64,000 bases of DNA from Paragordius varius (lineage: Eukaryota; Nematomorpha), in assembly GCA_964247055.1 (NCBI GenBank), contig OZ176051.1, positions 6,386,001-6,450,000 of the forward strand, given 5' to 3'. The position numbers and the translations under genes are program-made. Shown piece by piece: positions 13,871-29,600 of the stretch (its first letter is position 1; each line of letters starts with the position of its first letter). Below the pieces are notes generated by a model. It saw only the letters and a program-made list of their open reading frames with translations, was not told the origin of the DNA and did no database searches.

Positions 13871-16307
13871 AAAAAAATTCGCCTTTATGCCTTAAATATT
13901 TTTAAAAATATCATTTAATAAATTTAATATTGTTTTGCAATTCGCATTTCACAAAATAAGACTCTTAATATATGAAATTAAATATATATATATATATATA
14001 TATTTAAGAAGTTTTTTTTATTTGTTATTTTTGGATAATTTAAATTTTTGCGTTGACACAAGAAATTGATTTTAATCAATCAAACAAAATTATTTGGTTA
14101 TAAATTGAAACCAAATCTGGTTGGTTATGAATATTGATTGATTATTTTATAATTTTATATTGGTTATTGTGAATAAACTGGAATAAAAGGTTTTTTTTTC
14201 AGAATTAACAATGTATGTTAACATAGGGTTATAAGACGATAAGGGTTAAATTTAACACATGAAAGCATTTATGCCCGTGACTGAGCCACATATAAAAACC
14301 AGTTAAAATATTTTAAACACCTGTCACGTGATAAGTAATAAATATAAAATGCGGGAATAAAATTCATATTTATGATATATATTTTCGATTGTCTGGTATT
14401 AATTGTCTGAATAAAATAAATCTGCATTCATAGGAAGTCGAACCCGTTATTATTTTTTGACCTGGCAAAATCACAACCCCAAACAGGAATTTATTAAGAA
14501 AAACTCGGATTTTTTTCATACAAAATTTTTATTGTTGAAATACTATCCTTTTTATATCTTTTATTAAGCCAACTTTTTATTCACCATTTCTCCTATTCAA
14601 ATAATATTAAACTTATATTTTTTAATTATAGGAAAATTTATATAAAAACAATTATAAGCACCATTTTGTGTTCAATTTTTTGTAAAAAAAGTGCAAAATT
14701 TAATCTTTTTTGGCTAAGGGGGTGTAAAATCATTTACCAGAGCTGAGTAAAATATATTATTATTAAAGAGTTAATTTATCCAAATCTCTTATATAAATTA
14801 TAAAAAAAAATTATTTTATATAACAGGTATATTATTTAAGCTATGTTATACATTGATTGAGGGTAAAATACAAAAATACACTTATATTAAGATGTTTTAC
14901 AAATATAATGTAAATAGTTTTTTATATCGCTAAATCCTTCCATCCTTCATAAATTACAAGTATTGGAATTAATGTATTCATTCGTGAAAAAGCTATCTTC
15001 AATTAAATTTTTTTTAAAAATCAAAATTTTTTATGAAAAATGGATACTTTTACCAAAAAAAAAATATTCCCCAAAGTGGTGAAGTCATTTAAAAGTCACT
15101 TAGATTCTGTAAAAAATAAATTTAGTTATAAATAAAAATACTGTTGAACACATTTTCGTAAAGTTTTTTAAAATTGTACTTTTTCCAAACATAAAGTTTG
15201 CAATGATGGTGCCTATTCAAAACTTTTACCATTAAGAGTAAATTTCCATAACTTATTTTCGTACGATATTATTTAGAGTTAATTTCATAGGTATTTACAA
15301 TTTGGAATTTCGTTATCTATAAATACTACAGTACCGACTTTATTGGCCAATTGTTATGATATAAAAGAAATTTCGTTTGTAATTAGAAACAAATTTAAAA
15401 ATCGTTAAATTTATACCATTTTACTATTTTTCGCTTTTTTTATGAGAGGAAAAAAACGAGTTTGAATAATGAACTAATATAAGTAAAACATCTGATTATC
15501 AGATTTTTAAAAAACTTTTTCAGATGTCGAATAAAGCGCTGTGGTTGTAAATAAAATCAGAACAAAAAAACACAAAACACTTAAAATGTTAAAATAATTT
15601 AATTATTTTTGTAAATTTAAATTATAAAACTTTCTATCGAATTTTGTACCTTTTGCTAGTCTTAATATTTTTTTAAATGGGAAAGCACCCGAGGCCTGAT
15701 TATAATATTATGGACGCTATTAATTTATTATATTAGAATATATAATGAAATCAACAATACAATTTAAATTCAACACTGCGTGTCAAATTTAGGGTCTGCT
15801 ACTTTGGTAAAGCAAAAACGGGGTCATATATAGAAAATACCCAACATTTGATTTTTCGCAGTTAGTTTTGAATTTTCCCCTAATATTTATATGTAATCCA
15901 TATTAAAAAAGACTTAAAAAATCCATGAAAATTTAATTTGAGGGCTTTTGAAGGACAAAAAATCTATCAATGATTTCACTTTTTTGAAAATATTTAGAGC
16001 TGTTTATGGTATCAGAAATAAAGAAACAATAAAAACTTTTTGATATCAATACAATATGCTAAAATATTATTTAACTTTTATTAGATTTAGCTCCTTTGAG
16101 TATAAAAATTTCATCAATAATATTATAACACCTGACTGCTTAAATCAGTTTTTTGAGTTTACATATTCAATGTGATTTTTGAATTCTAAAGTAAGTTTCT
16201 TAATCAATCGCCTAAATAATAAAACTACCCTATTCACCATTAATTTGACTATGTTTTTAATTTTGGGTTTTTCCTGGAAAGCCTAATCCAATTCATTTAT
16301 ACTTAAC

Positions 16308-16505
16308 TTGCACAAACCAGAATTTTTACTTTATGATCTGGTGATCTACAAGCAACTTAAATATCTGGGCATTATCCTTCGATCTGATTCCTTGGAAATA
16401 AACATTTTCCTTGGGTTGGTCGATGGGACTCGCAAAAGAGGCCGCCTTAAAAAGCGGTTTCTCGATATCAAGTCACAAGATCGTCTATTAAAAACTTATT
16501 TATGA
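16308..16505 (+). pseudogene. Possible LINE C-terminal scrap
   Basis: An open frame of 65 codons contains KYLGIILRSDSLE and later RKRGRLKKRFLD. This resembles the end of RTE-type LINE polyproteins, where a 'YLG' strand is followed by a basic G-R-(P/L)-K-(K/R)-R-W/F block. No reverse transcriptase motif is adjacent. A chance similarity cannot be excluded. Confidence 0.3.
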
Positions 16506-17933
16506 GAAAGCTTCCCAAAGACATTAATCAAAAATTTTAAGATTTAACTAACCAAAAATTAAATATGAACGGCCATTAGTATGTATATCATGAACTTGCA
16601 GGTTTTTTGAAAAATGTATTAAAGCCACCTGTATAAACCTATATTTATAAAAGGGTGGCATTTAAAAAGGGCTAATGTGCGGTAAATTAGGAATGATATA
16701 AACAAAAGTTTTATGCGTAATTGAAATACCTAAAACCATAATTAATAAAAGTGTGATGAGTATGGAAAAATGGTCTTCTCCCTTTTTGTCTATTACTTAT
16801 ATGTGGGACAAAGCATTGTGTAAAATATACCACATCACTGTGTCAGACCAAGCCAATTATGTCAAAAAAACCTATCTTAATCATTAAATTAGCAATGGCG
16901 CCACCCGATTTCCACATGGATGCTTTGAAAAAATTAAGGGAAATTTAATAAAACCCAATCATATGACACAGAATCTAAAATATCCAAAAAACGCTATGTT
17001 ACTCATTTCCGAAATTTTTCAAGACCGTCTTTTATTTAGATATAAATATATGAAAACAATTTATTACCATTAAGTCGGGATAATGTTATTAGCTATCCAA
17101 AATAAAATATTTAAAATAAAATATATGTTTTACCTTAAATTTGGCATTTGGTTTTAAGGGTAATCAATCATTCGTTACAAATTATTACATAAGTGTCCAA
17201 TTGGTTTATCCACCGAATACATTTTTGTGCAATATAAAATAGTTGATCCCGTGAAGAGTATTAGGATATATACATTTTAATATTTTACTTTAATCAGATT
17301 ATGCAGGTTGGTTTGTTTTGTTTAAATTTTATAAAAATCATTTCATTTGCCGGGCATCATAGGAACGATATGGGATATTTTGGCGATTTTAGAATTATTT
17401 CGGATTAATAAATAATATTTTTATTGTTATCATGCTATTGTGGAGAATGTTTTGGATAATTGATTTAGTAAAATCATTAGGGTTCTACAAAATTAATCAC
17501 AATCAAAAAACTTTAAAAACAATTATACATTATTTGTTCAACTTAATATATATATTATAGTAGCTATTATTAATGATGATTATCATTTAGCGAAAAAAAG
17601 TTAACGTAACTAAGTAGTACAAGAGGAGAAGAGTGTTGAGGAAAAAAATAGATTAAAAACTGATATTACACCACACATTAGATTTCTTTTTTTCCTTTCA
17701 GAACAACTAAAAACAAAAACATAAAACTCTGTAAGAGGATATTTTGGTTAATTTATTAGCGCGATAACACTACTCTACAAGTTATAACTGCACAATCTAT
17801 TATGGATATTGGCACAGCAGAATGAATTGAGGAAGGATGGATGGATAGATATTTATACTACAGAAACTGAAAACACAAAAAATTGAATGTGCTATGCGCG
17901 TAACGCGGAAAACAACAGAAAAGAATTATGGAA

Positions 17934-17970
17934 CAAGTAAGTAAGCAAGTAAGCAAGCAAGCAAGCAAGT
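17934..17970. repeat. (AAGC/AAGT)n tetranucleotide microsatellite
   Basis: Nine or so tandem AAGC/AAGT units. Confidence 0.9.
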
Positions 17971-18346
17971 TTAAGCGATTATTGGTTATTCAAAGAATCT
18001 CCTATTTCATTATTTCCTTTCATTCCATTTCATTTTTTTTGTATAAATATAGATATATACATATATATTCTTTGTTTTATATCATATACGCATCAACATG
18101 ATGATAAAAATAACACAGTTTTTAACGCTTTTTCTCTGCCTAAATATAAATATTCAACGAAGCTAACTTCCATTTTTTGTATTATCATAATAATTAAAAT
18201 TTTTATATTGTAATGTGTGTCTAGTTAACTGATTAGGTCTTTTATAAAATGTCTCTTTCTAGTTACAAACGGCTAATAAAGGGAAAAAGGTAATCCCAAC
18301 CAATATATTGGAATGAAAATGAACAGGTCATATTATTATTTTATAT

Positions 18347-18607
18347 CAGGGGTGTCCAACACATTAGCTTCGCGGGCCGCATTTTGGGATCGAAAGACCC
18401 GACGGACCGATATGGACATTAACAAATATTCTAGTAGATATTATACATAAGACTGTAAAAACAATGATTTTTCTAACAATATTTGCTATTTAATTGCCCA
18501 AATTGGAAAAAATTTATTCAAAAAATATAGATTATGGTAAAATTTACATTTAGAATTTCTCGCGGGCTGCAGAAATATTTTGGAGGGCATCGTGTTGGAC
18601 ACCCCTG
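18347..18607. mobile_element. hAT-like MITE, copy 1
   Basis: 261 bp bounded by CAGGGGTGTCCAACAC and its inverted complement GTGTTGGACACCCCTG, with subterminal TTCGCGGGCCGCA matched by CTCGCGGGCTGCAG. CAGGGGTGTCCAAC termini are typical of Charlie-type hAT MITEs. The flanking octamers (TTTTATAT and ATCTATAT) agree at 6 of 8 positions, consistent with a decayed 8-bp duplication but weak in AT-rich DNA. Two shorter relatives lie at 50371-50559 and 59528-59710. Confidence 0.85.
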
Positions 18608-20539
18608 ATCTATATTATAGCTTTACTTTTAAGTAAAAATCAAATGATTCCACTTCCAAGTATAATCACTCTGATAAATGTTTAGGAAAATATACTTAAT
18701 CATATGCTCCTAATTTTAATGAAATATGTCATCTTATGGATACGCGTTTTTGAAAAATATTATTAGGAAAAGTTGAAACACAAAAAATTAAATTAGAAAT
18801 TATTATTATTGTGACCTATTATTATTCAATAAAAAATAAATTTTATCATCGTACTTATTATTAATTTCTTTTACAATAAAATCTTTTTATGTGTTGAATA
18901 CGTGGTTGCAGAAGAGAATCTGTTTGCAGAAAAAAATAACTAATTTACTATAAATAAATATTTTTTGCCAAAAATCGATATATACATTGATGTTTTCGTA
19001 TAAAAATATTATTATATTATTATTATTATTGAGATTTAATGCTTTTTTGAAATAAACACTAGGCAAGCACATCTTCAATTCCCTTTTATATTTTCATATA
19101 TTATATTTTTAGTCTATTTACTTAATGAAATAAAATAAAATAAAAAAATACCATGCCATAGTTAACTGGCACTCTTTTTTTAAGTTAGGTTCTGTTCTGT
19201 TCTATTCCATGATGCGTTTTGTAATAACACATAAGCATCATCATATTTATAAAGATTGTTTTGCCTTCATCACTCTTTTCTGCAATAATCATAATTTAAT
19301 TTTACTATAGAGTCCTAATTTATAGCGTTACCAAAATAAAAGCTGCAGACAAAATATGAATAGCTATTTATCTATTTTCATAAAATATAACTAAAAGGAT
19401 GAATATATATATATATATATATATTATAGAGAGCACAAAATCGCGGGTTATAATAAATATCCCTAGACAAAATTTAATATATAATAGACAATTGTATGAG
19501 GTTTCTCATGTTACAATTAGTTTTGGGGCTTAAGAATGACATAGAAAATAATTTGCACTTTTAGGGTAATTGCTCGATATCGAAAAATCCCTAAATTCGC
19601 GGACATTATTTCAAATATTTTTTTTGGAAACTTAATGCTTTCATTTTAAAAAAAACCATTTAAAGATACCATAAACTATATATATAGAGACATAAGATTA
19701 TATTTCGTCAGGATATCTGTGTGGAAAGTGTACTATTACAGATGAAATCATCAGTTATATCCGTTTAAACAAAATAAGATGTCAGAAAAAAATACGCGGT
19801 CGATTGATTTGGTATTCACATTGCCATCAGAACACAAAACTGCTGAAGGTTATTGTTTGCCGGCAGAAACATGTGGTGAACATTTAGTTAACACATGTGA
19901 AACATGGTTATGAAATAAAAGTCGTAATTCCATTAGAAAGAGTGTGGGCGCGGTAGACGACTTCAAACGACGCTAAAGTTTAAAATTTTAGTTTATTTCT
20001 TAAATCCTATATATCATTTTAAACACCACTAATATAAACTAGCTTAAAAAATTATATACCAATTTGTCAGTATTATAAAAAAGGCAAAAAATTGAAATAT
20101 AATTAGTTTATTTATATATAATCACAATTTTTTCGTATAATTATCCGCCTAAATGGCTATAAATGCATATAATTTATATAAATTACATGCATTTTAATTA
20201 TATGGAAAAGGTTTTTAATGAAATTTAAACCAAAAATGGCTACCTAAAATCCAAATATAATCAGCTGATGTCGACATATTTTTTTAGGTAACTAGTTCCA
20301 TCACCCCAAATATTTTTGAATTTTCATTATAAATGTAATTTATATGAATTTTATGAATAATAATAATAATCGGAAGGCAAGTCGCTTCAGCAAACCGTCG
20401 TTTGTTAGTGGGACTAGTGTGTAAATGAATTTCAAACCAGAGGAAACCGTCAATACACAATGTTATCGCCAACGAATGTTTATGAAACCTTACCATAATC
20501 GAAAAAAAACCGGAATGGCCCAAAGGCATGACAAAATAT
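18608..20539. other. Non-coding AT-rich stretch
   Basis: Nothing recognisable beyond simple repeats, including an (AT)n run near 19402-19422. Confidence 0.5.
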
Positions 20540-20690
20540 TTTGCTACAAGTACTTTTTCAACCAAATGCAATTTTTTAATGAAACTCAACATTTTTTCAC
20601 CCAACGGAACTAATAATGTTGCGTTTGAATAAAAAAATGTTGCATTTGCTTGAAAAGTGTTGCATTTGACTGAAAAATGGTTAACGACCA
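20540..20690. mobile_element. Remnant of the 21-bp-repeat family A element
   Basis: Holds diverged CAACATTTTTTCA-like units in one orientation, then the inverted form (ATGTTGCGTTTG...) ending GAAAAATGG, the terminus seen at 31.8-33.5 kb. It is therefore a small foldback copy of about 150 bp. The open frames here on both strands (20284-20691, 20425-20613) come from the repeat and are not genes. Confidence 0.65.
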
Positions 20691-20929
20691 AGATAAAAAA
20701 TCATGCCGTTTAAATTAATGTTATTAAAAATTTATAATATGAAAAAGAGTTAAACAGTCTCAAAGCGCCAAATAGCAAATTTAATCCGGAATAATAATTT
20801 GTTTGGAATTAGTTTGATTAAGGATATAATAATCATTTTAATATCATATCAATTGTTGGGGTTTATGTCAATTCATTTCATTAATTTACCATAAAAATTT
20901 CTAAGCGCGCTATAAGATAAGGATGCCAA

Positions 20930-21125
20930 AATCAATGTTTTGGCTTTGTCATAATGTGTCGAGAAAAGTAGCCCTGATATATAGACGGAAGGGTCAATAA
21001 ATTGCACAACATATAGCAGATAACGACAAACATTCCAGATACAATTCAAGTCCTTACCCTTTGATAAAAAAAGGAAAAAGGAGACTCTATACTGTATATT
21101 ATTATTCCTTTTACGCTTAAAAGTT
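20930..21125. repeat. 3' part of a SINE shared with 42.9-43.1 kb
   Basis: Blocks ATACAATT(C/T)(A/G)A(G/A)TCCTTA, then AAAAAAGGAAAAAGGAGACT and CTCTATACTGT, match the 3' half of the copy at 42885-43105 in order and orientation. The tRNA-like head is not recognisable here. Confidence 0.55.
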
Positions 21126-23638
21126 GGGGCAAATATTCGATTCATTGTGAAAAAAATTTGTTGCATTGTGCAAAGTACCAAAATTTGTATAACCGTTTAA
21201 ACAAAAATCCTTAAATCTGACAATCAATATCATATACTCAATAATAACCCTATTTTATCCTTTATTTGCTAACTTGAACCTTAACGAACGTTTTTTAAAA
21301 CAACCATATTTAAATTTGATTATTGATCACCAATAAATAGCTTACAAAAATTATTTTAGTTTTAAATAATTATAAAAAATCATTTTTCGATTGAAACGCA
21401 AGGGTTTTTTAAATATCAAAAACCAGCAAAAAACTGAAACCGTTCCAATTTCATTGGTAACTCTTTTAAAATTGAGACCAGGTTTCATATTCAATCGAAT
21501 TGATACCACAGTTCAAAATAGGAAGAGGCTTCAATTAAATGTAAAAAATCAATAATAGGTTTTATGTGGAAACAATCGAAAAACAGATTCGTAAGAAATA
21601 TGCCCCAATAAAATTATCAATGATTGTTTTGAATAATTTTAAATATATGTGCCCATAGTGCCTTCAAGCATGGCTGATTAAATTGATTTGTATGTAATAT
21701 TTCGTAAATTTATCTTTCGCTAAATTTTAACACTCAAATATAAAAACTAACAAACCTTCTGAACACTAACAACAATTAAAAGTTTTACATAATTTAATAT
21801 AACACATCTGATAAAATTTGAGATGTCGATATATAAAATTTTCGTCACAATTTATATCAAAATAATTTTGGTATAAAAGAAAGTCAGTTTTCAAAATTAG
21901 GTCGCAAGTTTCTACCTATTGCAGATGGCAAACGACTAAAAGAATATTGATTTTATGAGCAAAATCCATGAAAATAATTAAAGTGCATGCCAGTCAGCAA
22001 TATATATATATATTTACTAATACTTTCATTTCTAGTTTATCTATTTAAGGCTTTAAAAATGGCATTATTATAAAAAAAACTTTTACCAAGCAAAGCTTTT
22101 TTAGTGATAAAATGTGCTTGCTTTGTGACACATCAATACAAACTAACAAGGGCTAAATAATGGTGAAAATTCTATTATATTTATTATTTTAATAGTTATA
22201 AAGTTGGTTCATTCATTTACAATTTTTTTTATTTTAATCAATATGCATAATTTTATCCAGAGAATTTGTGTTGGTAACATACATTGTACATGGTTTTGTA
22301 GTGTGTGTGCGTCCTAAATTAAAATCTTTTTACTACCTTTTATGGTGTATTGATTTTTTTATTTTTAGTGTATCGTCTTTGTATTATCGCTCTAAGAGAT
22401 ATATATTTGTGTGAAACACCGAAATGGAAAATAGATTTTTGAAGATAAGGCACTCTTTATTTTGACTGCTCTAAAAATACTTTGTTACTTTATAAAAGGC
22501 ATCAGACAGGTCCTATCAACACTTTTGACGCGTTAATAAAACGGGAAGTTAGAGTGTCAAAATGCTTTTTCTAGAAAGATACATACAGTTTCTCCAAATG
22601 AATTTTAAACCTGTAGAAAAGATATGTACTTGATAACTAATTTTCATTACGATGTACCTAGGCTAAGCTAGACTAAATAATTGCTTAAAAAGCTATTCAT
22701 TCTATTTATGGCTAAAGCGTTAAAGAGTACGGCGCCTTTTAATATAAAACCTAAAATATAATGAAAAGATGTATTACAGAGCACAAAATTCTCAAATATA
22801 TCTATATATAAATATAGCATCTTGGGTGTGTTGTTTATATAAAATTCTTGCATTGATAACAATTTAATGTTTTTACAAAATGTCAAATAGGGTTATATAA
22901 TTAGCTAAAAAATTGTTATAACACAATCAATATGTGCATTATAGAAAAGCTAGGTTGAACCACAGGAAGACCAAAAAGCTAAATATACCACACACAAATG
23001 TTAACCACCTTTTAGGTGTGTTGTGTGTAAAAAAAATAAAAAAGGCGAAATATATAAAAATTCATGTCAAAAAATCTATTTTCCAATACATAAATCATCA
23101 CCAAAAAATATAATTGATCCTAATCTAAAACAATGTCTATCTTGTTAAATAACAGAAAAAAAGTCGTAAAACATGATTGATGAAAATTGATAAAACGAAA
23201 AATATATATATAGATTAATTGGTATTTATTTTGTATTAACAAAAAATTAAATAAAAAAGGTGAAGAAATAACTTAAAATAATATTTAATACTGCAGTTGT
23301 GGTGTGTAATAGTTATATCATATCTTTCATATACAGTCAAAATAGAAAATGTAAGGTTAAACGTAAATCATAAAAGTACCTTTTTTGTATAAAGCCGTAA
23401 CTTTAAATCAAAAATCTGTAAATTTTAAAGGGTAGAATTTAAAATTGTAATTTTTCATTGCATAAACCCTACTGGTCTTATATAAAAAATTTTAATTAAA
23501 ATAATTATAAAATTGACAGAATTTTAATTTAAGTTGCACACCGGCTTCTTAAAAAATTGGCCTTTTAATTTACGCCTTAAACTTTCAATTTTTACTGTAA
23601 AACATATATATATATATTGTTGAGCGTCCAAATTTTCT
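21126..23638. other. Non-coding stretch downstream of ALDH6A1
   Basis: No gene recognised. Contains an AACCG-rich block at 21390-21560 and short simple repeats. The ALDH6A1 3' UTR must lie just below 23639 but no polyadenylation site can be chosen with confidence. Confidence 0.5.
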
Positions 23639-26600
23639 TTATTTTATGATAGGCATCGAGGTGGCTGATGACTCTTGGCCAGTGGTTTGTTGTGAGGAAG
23701 TAACATCAGTTTTCCATAATTGTGTTACCGTTTTTGTTTGCGTGAAAAAATTTATTGCCTAACATAAAAAAAATTATTATAGAATAAAATTTAATAAGTT
23801 GTAATTAAACAAAATGATATAAATATTCTAATACCTCTTTCCCGTAAAAATGGGAATCTCCCAAAAAGGAACCCCTTGAACCGGTAAAAGAAAACATGGG
23901 TAATGGCACAGGGATAGGAACATTGACACCAATCTTACAGTAAAAAAATATTTTTTTTTCACATAAAATTATTACATAAAATTTCTTAAAGTTTGTACAC
24001 CCAAATTAAAGTATTTTTTTAATGATTATTTTCTTATTTATATAATAAACATATAGGGTAAAACACACAATCCCAAATAAATTTTCAATTATATAAATAT
24101 ATTAAGAAATAATTTATTTTAAAATACCCACATAGCTATTTTACATTATTGTTGGCCAATTGGCAATAAAATATAGTATAGCATAAAGTATATTTTGTCC
24201 ATAATTCCATATACAAATTCAATGTTATAAAAGATAAGAAAAATTGTTTAATTTCACCCATTTGTGTTTTTTACTCACGCGTTACTATAGTACCAATTGA
24301 CTAAAAATAAAGTGAAAAAAAAATTTTTATTTTCTAAAAAAAACTAAGTATAAAACCAAGTAGAGGTAAATTACCTGACCAACATCTATACGATTAACAA
24401 ATGATTTAGCAGCTCTTCCATCATTAGTGAATATGGCCGTTCCATTTCCATAAGGATTTTCATTCACAAGGCTTATGGCATCGTTCAAGGTGTCAGCATG
24501 ACAAATTAACATAACTGGCCCAAAAATTTCTTCCTTGTAACATGTCATATTTGGCTACAAAAAACATAATTTATAATAATAAGCAAAAACATATTTAAAA
24601 AGTAAATTGGAGCTCCAAAAGTGGTTTTGTAAAAAAAACATTGGAACCGCAAAATATATATTTTTTTTGATGTTTAATCAATTTTTGTTACAATGTTGAC
24701 CTTTGCATATTATTTTCTATATGGTCTTAAAAGTTACCAGTTTTAGATTTAAAACAGCTAATAAAAGAAATATTGCTGTTGCTATCATATTATAATTTAA
24801 TTATCTTTAATTTTGTCATATAATAACAAAATAAAAAGCATATGATCAACAAATATTTAAACTAAAAATCATTTTTTACAAATAAACGGAATCTCACCCA
24901 TTTTTCGCGAAAAAAACCGGTAAACAAATCTGGTTTAAACGCCAACCATATAGAAAAAAATAAAACTTTTTAGCTATATAAGTTTTTTTACCTTGACATG
25001 ACTCAATATAGTGGGTCCCAAAAAATTTCCTCCCAGTGATTCTATTCGATTATCAATGGTGCGTCCATCTAATTGACATTTAGCGCCTTGTTCGATTCCC
25101 TGTGATATGAGCTGTTTTATTCGCTCCTTACTTTGTGGCGATATAACAGGTCCGAAATCGGAATCTTTAACGCTCCCTGTTAAAAATTAATTTTTGTAAA
25201 CAGTTAAAAATTTATTGATTACGTAAATCCGAAAACTAAAATGTGAAAAATCTTTAGGCTGCTATTCCACTAATAGTTGAGATTTGGAAAATTTTCTAAA
25301 AACAGTCAAAATGAAAAAAAATAACAAAAACGTATTATAGTCTTATCTGCCATCTAATTATTTTTTAATGATTTTGCCCACGAATCGGTTATACATATTT
25401 AATTTTATCATAACTAATAATCTTTCTTTTTGCCATTTAAATAAAAAATTAAAATATATTATGTATAAAAATTAAACTATCAAATTATTAAATATTTCTG
25501 TAAAAAATTAAAATATATTATGTATAAAAATTAAACTATCAAATTATTAAATATTTCTGTAAAAAAATTGAATAGACATAAATATTGATAATTTATACAA
25601 TATTTATAAAGTACTTAAAAAAGTTTTTTTTGCATACCACTTACAATACTTTATAAAACCCAGTTCAACTGTTGAAGCCCTTAAAAAAAAGTGTCTGTTT
25701 AAACAATATCATATATAACGAAATTGATAAAATTATTTTTGCAGTTTAAAATAATATAATTTGTCCATAAGATCTAAGCTTAAATGCGTATTAAATATTT
25801 TAAAATTGGATTTAAGCAAATATTTTAACCTGGTCCAACTTTAAGTTGTTTTGCGGCTTTTACAATGTCAGGGATCCATTCTTGCGCTTTTCCAACCAAC
25901 ACAATAGTTGAGAGAGCCATACATCTTTGACCAGCAGCTCCGAACGAGGCCCCAACAATCTCAATAATTTATAGATTATATATGTTAAATTTAATAAAAA
26001 ATAAATTAATTTTCGATTTTGATTGATCTACTTAGTCAAACGTAAAAATGAATCAAAATATAAAAAAAATTCGAAGTAAATACGTATTAAATGGGATTAT
26101 ACAAACCTAGAAATATGTATAGAATTAATGTAAATTTTGGCCTTTATTTTGCTTTTTATTTAAGCTTTCAATTTAGTGATGTACTTGCAATAACCTATAA
26201 TAATCAATTTATTTGAATAATAATGGAATTCATATAGTATTATTAAATAAAGTTTTTTCTTAATATCACACATATTTAAATTCAATTTCGTGGTTTTCAA
26301 AATTGTGTGAGTGTTTTGTTGAAAAATATTTCCAACACTATTCATCATATATAAGTATGTAAAAAAATCGAATTTTCCTCCAAAAAAAATATATGAAAAA
26401 TCAATTAAGATAAAATCATTATTCCAAGTCGATTGTTTGGTAAGCTAAAATTGTATGTACCGATTTTATGGTGGCAGATTTATCAGCATCCGGTAAAACT
26501 ACCCCATGATTTTTGGCTCCCATGTTGGCTTGTACTCGTTTTCCATGTAATGAAGCTGTTTCATGCACGTATTTGCCCTAAAAAATACCATAAATTTTTT

Positions 26601-29600
26601 TCTTAAAAAGGCACGCTAAATAAAAATTTTAATAAACACATTTTATCAAGATTAAAAATAAAATATGAAGGCCCATGTGCACAGTATTGGTATATCTTTC
26701 ATTAATAGAATGGAAAAATAATTATCAAGATAAAATTACTAATAAAGAAATTAATGAGTGTTTAAGTAAAAGGACATATATATTTTAATTCTATATACTT
26801 ATTTTAAACAATTTGAAATATTTACTCAAAGTATATACATGATTATCGATATTATGCATAACAAGGTATATAAGATAAATTAAATTATTTTAAAATAACA
26901 AAATATTTTGTTTCCATGTTAAAAATTATCTATTGATATCAATCAATAAAAAAATTCTTACCGCTTTGTCGGAACCCACAAACGATACGGCTTTAATATC
27001 AGGATGTGTGCATAGAAATTGTACAGCTAAATATAATAATGAGTAACAATATAAAAACATTTTATTTGAGATGTAAATATATATGAAAATTGTAAAGAAT
27101 GTTTAATTAATTCACATAACTATATAATGCTATCTATCCTTAAAATTTACAATGATAAAATTTGCTTAAATAATCAACTCTTTAAAATAGTTACTTGTAT
27201 GGTTCCCATTCAAAAGATATTTTTAGTATATAAACAATTCATAATTTTTTATATTATATTATTATCTAGCATTCTTTAAAATATATCCTTGTATGGTTCC
27301 TAATCAAAATATATTTTTTTACAATTCACATTTTTTAGATCTAACTTTAGATAGATATTGCCATTATCATGTAATAAATAAAAAAAGCTATCTCTCATAA
27401 AACATTAGTCACTGTAATCAAATTCATACCTCCTGATATAAAAAAATCGAAAATTATTAATCAATGAATTTATAATATTAAACAAAAAGTGAAAAAATTA
27501 ACCTTTATGAGACCCGTGTATAATGTTAACTACCCCAGGTGGTATGCCAGCCTCATTGACAAGTTCCATGAGAAGCATTGAGGCACCCGGATTTCGTTCT
27601 GAAGGCTTAAGCACAAACGTATTTCCACACGTGATAGCTACTGGGAACATCTGAAAAAAAAGATAAAAATCAAAATTTTGCATAAAATGATAAAAAGGAA
27701 AGAATACAGTATGCAGAATTTATGTTGACCAATTCACATTATTTTTTGCTAATTGGTATAATATCATATGGATTAAAAATTAAATGGTTAAATTTATCGG
27801 ATTTTTTCATTCTATAACATTATATTTGTTAACTTTTTTGATTGACTAGATTTATTTTATATTATACGCTATCGTTTCCCATTGGCCTAGAATAATGTGA
27901 ATTGCCCAACATAAATATGGCATAGTGTAATTTTTCTATTTTATAAAGAAAATACAAATATAAAAACATAACAGTCGTAAATCGAAATTGTATTTGAAGA
28001 GGTATAATGCGATAGTTTCTTTAAAGGTTAAATACCAATTCCAAAACAGTTCCTGAAATTTTAAATACATCCTAATGTCAGTTTTTTTTATTTTATATGA
28101 ATTATTAGGCTCCAAAACGGTTTGAAATAGATCCATTTTTCAATCTTCCAATTTTATTTTATTAAATCAAAAAATAAAATTGAGCGGGTTTAGTCATCCA
28201 AACCACGTGCTTTTTGCCGTATTAATACTTTTTTACTTTCAACATATTTTTCCACCATTTTCTTTCAGTTGTTTTATATCAAAATTATCATAATGATTCC
28301 TTCCAATACATAAATCCTACATTTTATAAATTCTAAAATCTACCCATAAAGGTATCATGGCAGGAAAATTAAAGGGTGCAATCCCAGCGCAAACACCAAG
28401 AGGTGCTTTATGAGAAACTATATCCATATCTCGACTAATGCCCACTAAATTTTCACCCATAACTAATGAGGGAGCATTGCAACAGTATTCAACCACCTCT
28501 ATACAATATCATAAGAATAATGTTTAGTTATAAATTATTTAAAAAATATGCGTTTGGTCACCTTTAAACAATATAATCTTAGGGGAAAAAACACTTTAGT
28601 TATAGTCATGTATGTTTAGAATTGTCAAACATTCGTTTTTAATTGATTTTACTTTGTTTTTAATTGTTATGGTGTTTGATATGTCAACTTTCAACATGCG
28701 CATTTTGAAGCCTCAAAATAATAATAGCCTATTAATTGTAAACAATTAAGAACGTATGTTTGACAATTTTAAACATACATGACTGTATTAAAGCATCTTT
28801 AACTATAATGGATAATTTAAAATATAACCGTACTAAACGAATTTATACGATTTTTTAAAACAGTTAAAATCAGTGTCATTTAAAAAATGGCACATATATG
28901 TTTGCTCGATTATAAATAGTATCGTCAGTGTTATAAAATTAATTTTATATCATATCAGAACACGTGATAAAAATATTGAAAATGATTAACTGGTTATTCT
29001 TCAAAGTAAGCGCTTATGAATGCAATTATTAGTTTAGGTATAATTTTTAACAAAAAATTATATATAAAAATTAGGCATTAGCACTAAAACATTAGGTTTT
29101 TGCAACATTTTTAGAGCCAAAATAAATTCCAAAAAAGGGGTCACAAAAAAGTAATATTTTAAATTTGCTATTTCGTTAGTTAGTAATGAGGCATATGTTA
29201 ATTTTTTTAAACACTATTTAAATTTATAATTCCCTATATTTTATAAAAATTTGCTTTAGGGAACTATTTATTATCATGTTTAATTTGTTCAAAATTAGTA
29301 AAAACGGAACCAGAATCATTTTAACATTATTATAATTTTTTGGAACCAAAACCGTTTAGTTTTAAACTATTCCAACCCCAACCCGAAAAATATGATTGAT
29401 TTTATATTCATGGTTTTTTTTTAATAAAAAAATATTGAAAATAAATAAATATATACGTACGTAATCCACGAATCACGTCCCCCTCGGCATCAGAAATTGT
29501 TTTACCACCTTGTTCAATTATCGATTCTGCAATAGTTTTCTGTTAATTTTTATAAAACAGTTTAAGTAGAATTCCATAAAAATATTAATATTAAAAAAAA

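Larger units (their letters stand above)
13871..18346. other. Non-coding AT-rich stretch
   Basis: No gene recognised. Holds an (AT)n run near 13983-14002, a possible LINE scrap at 16.3-16.5 kb and an (AAGC)n run at 17.93-17.97 kb (separate entries). Confidence 0.5.
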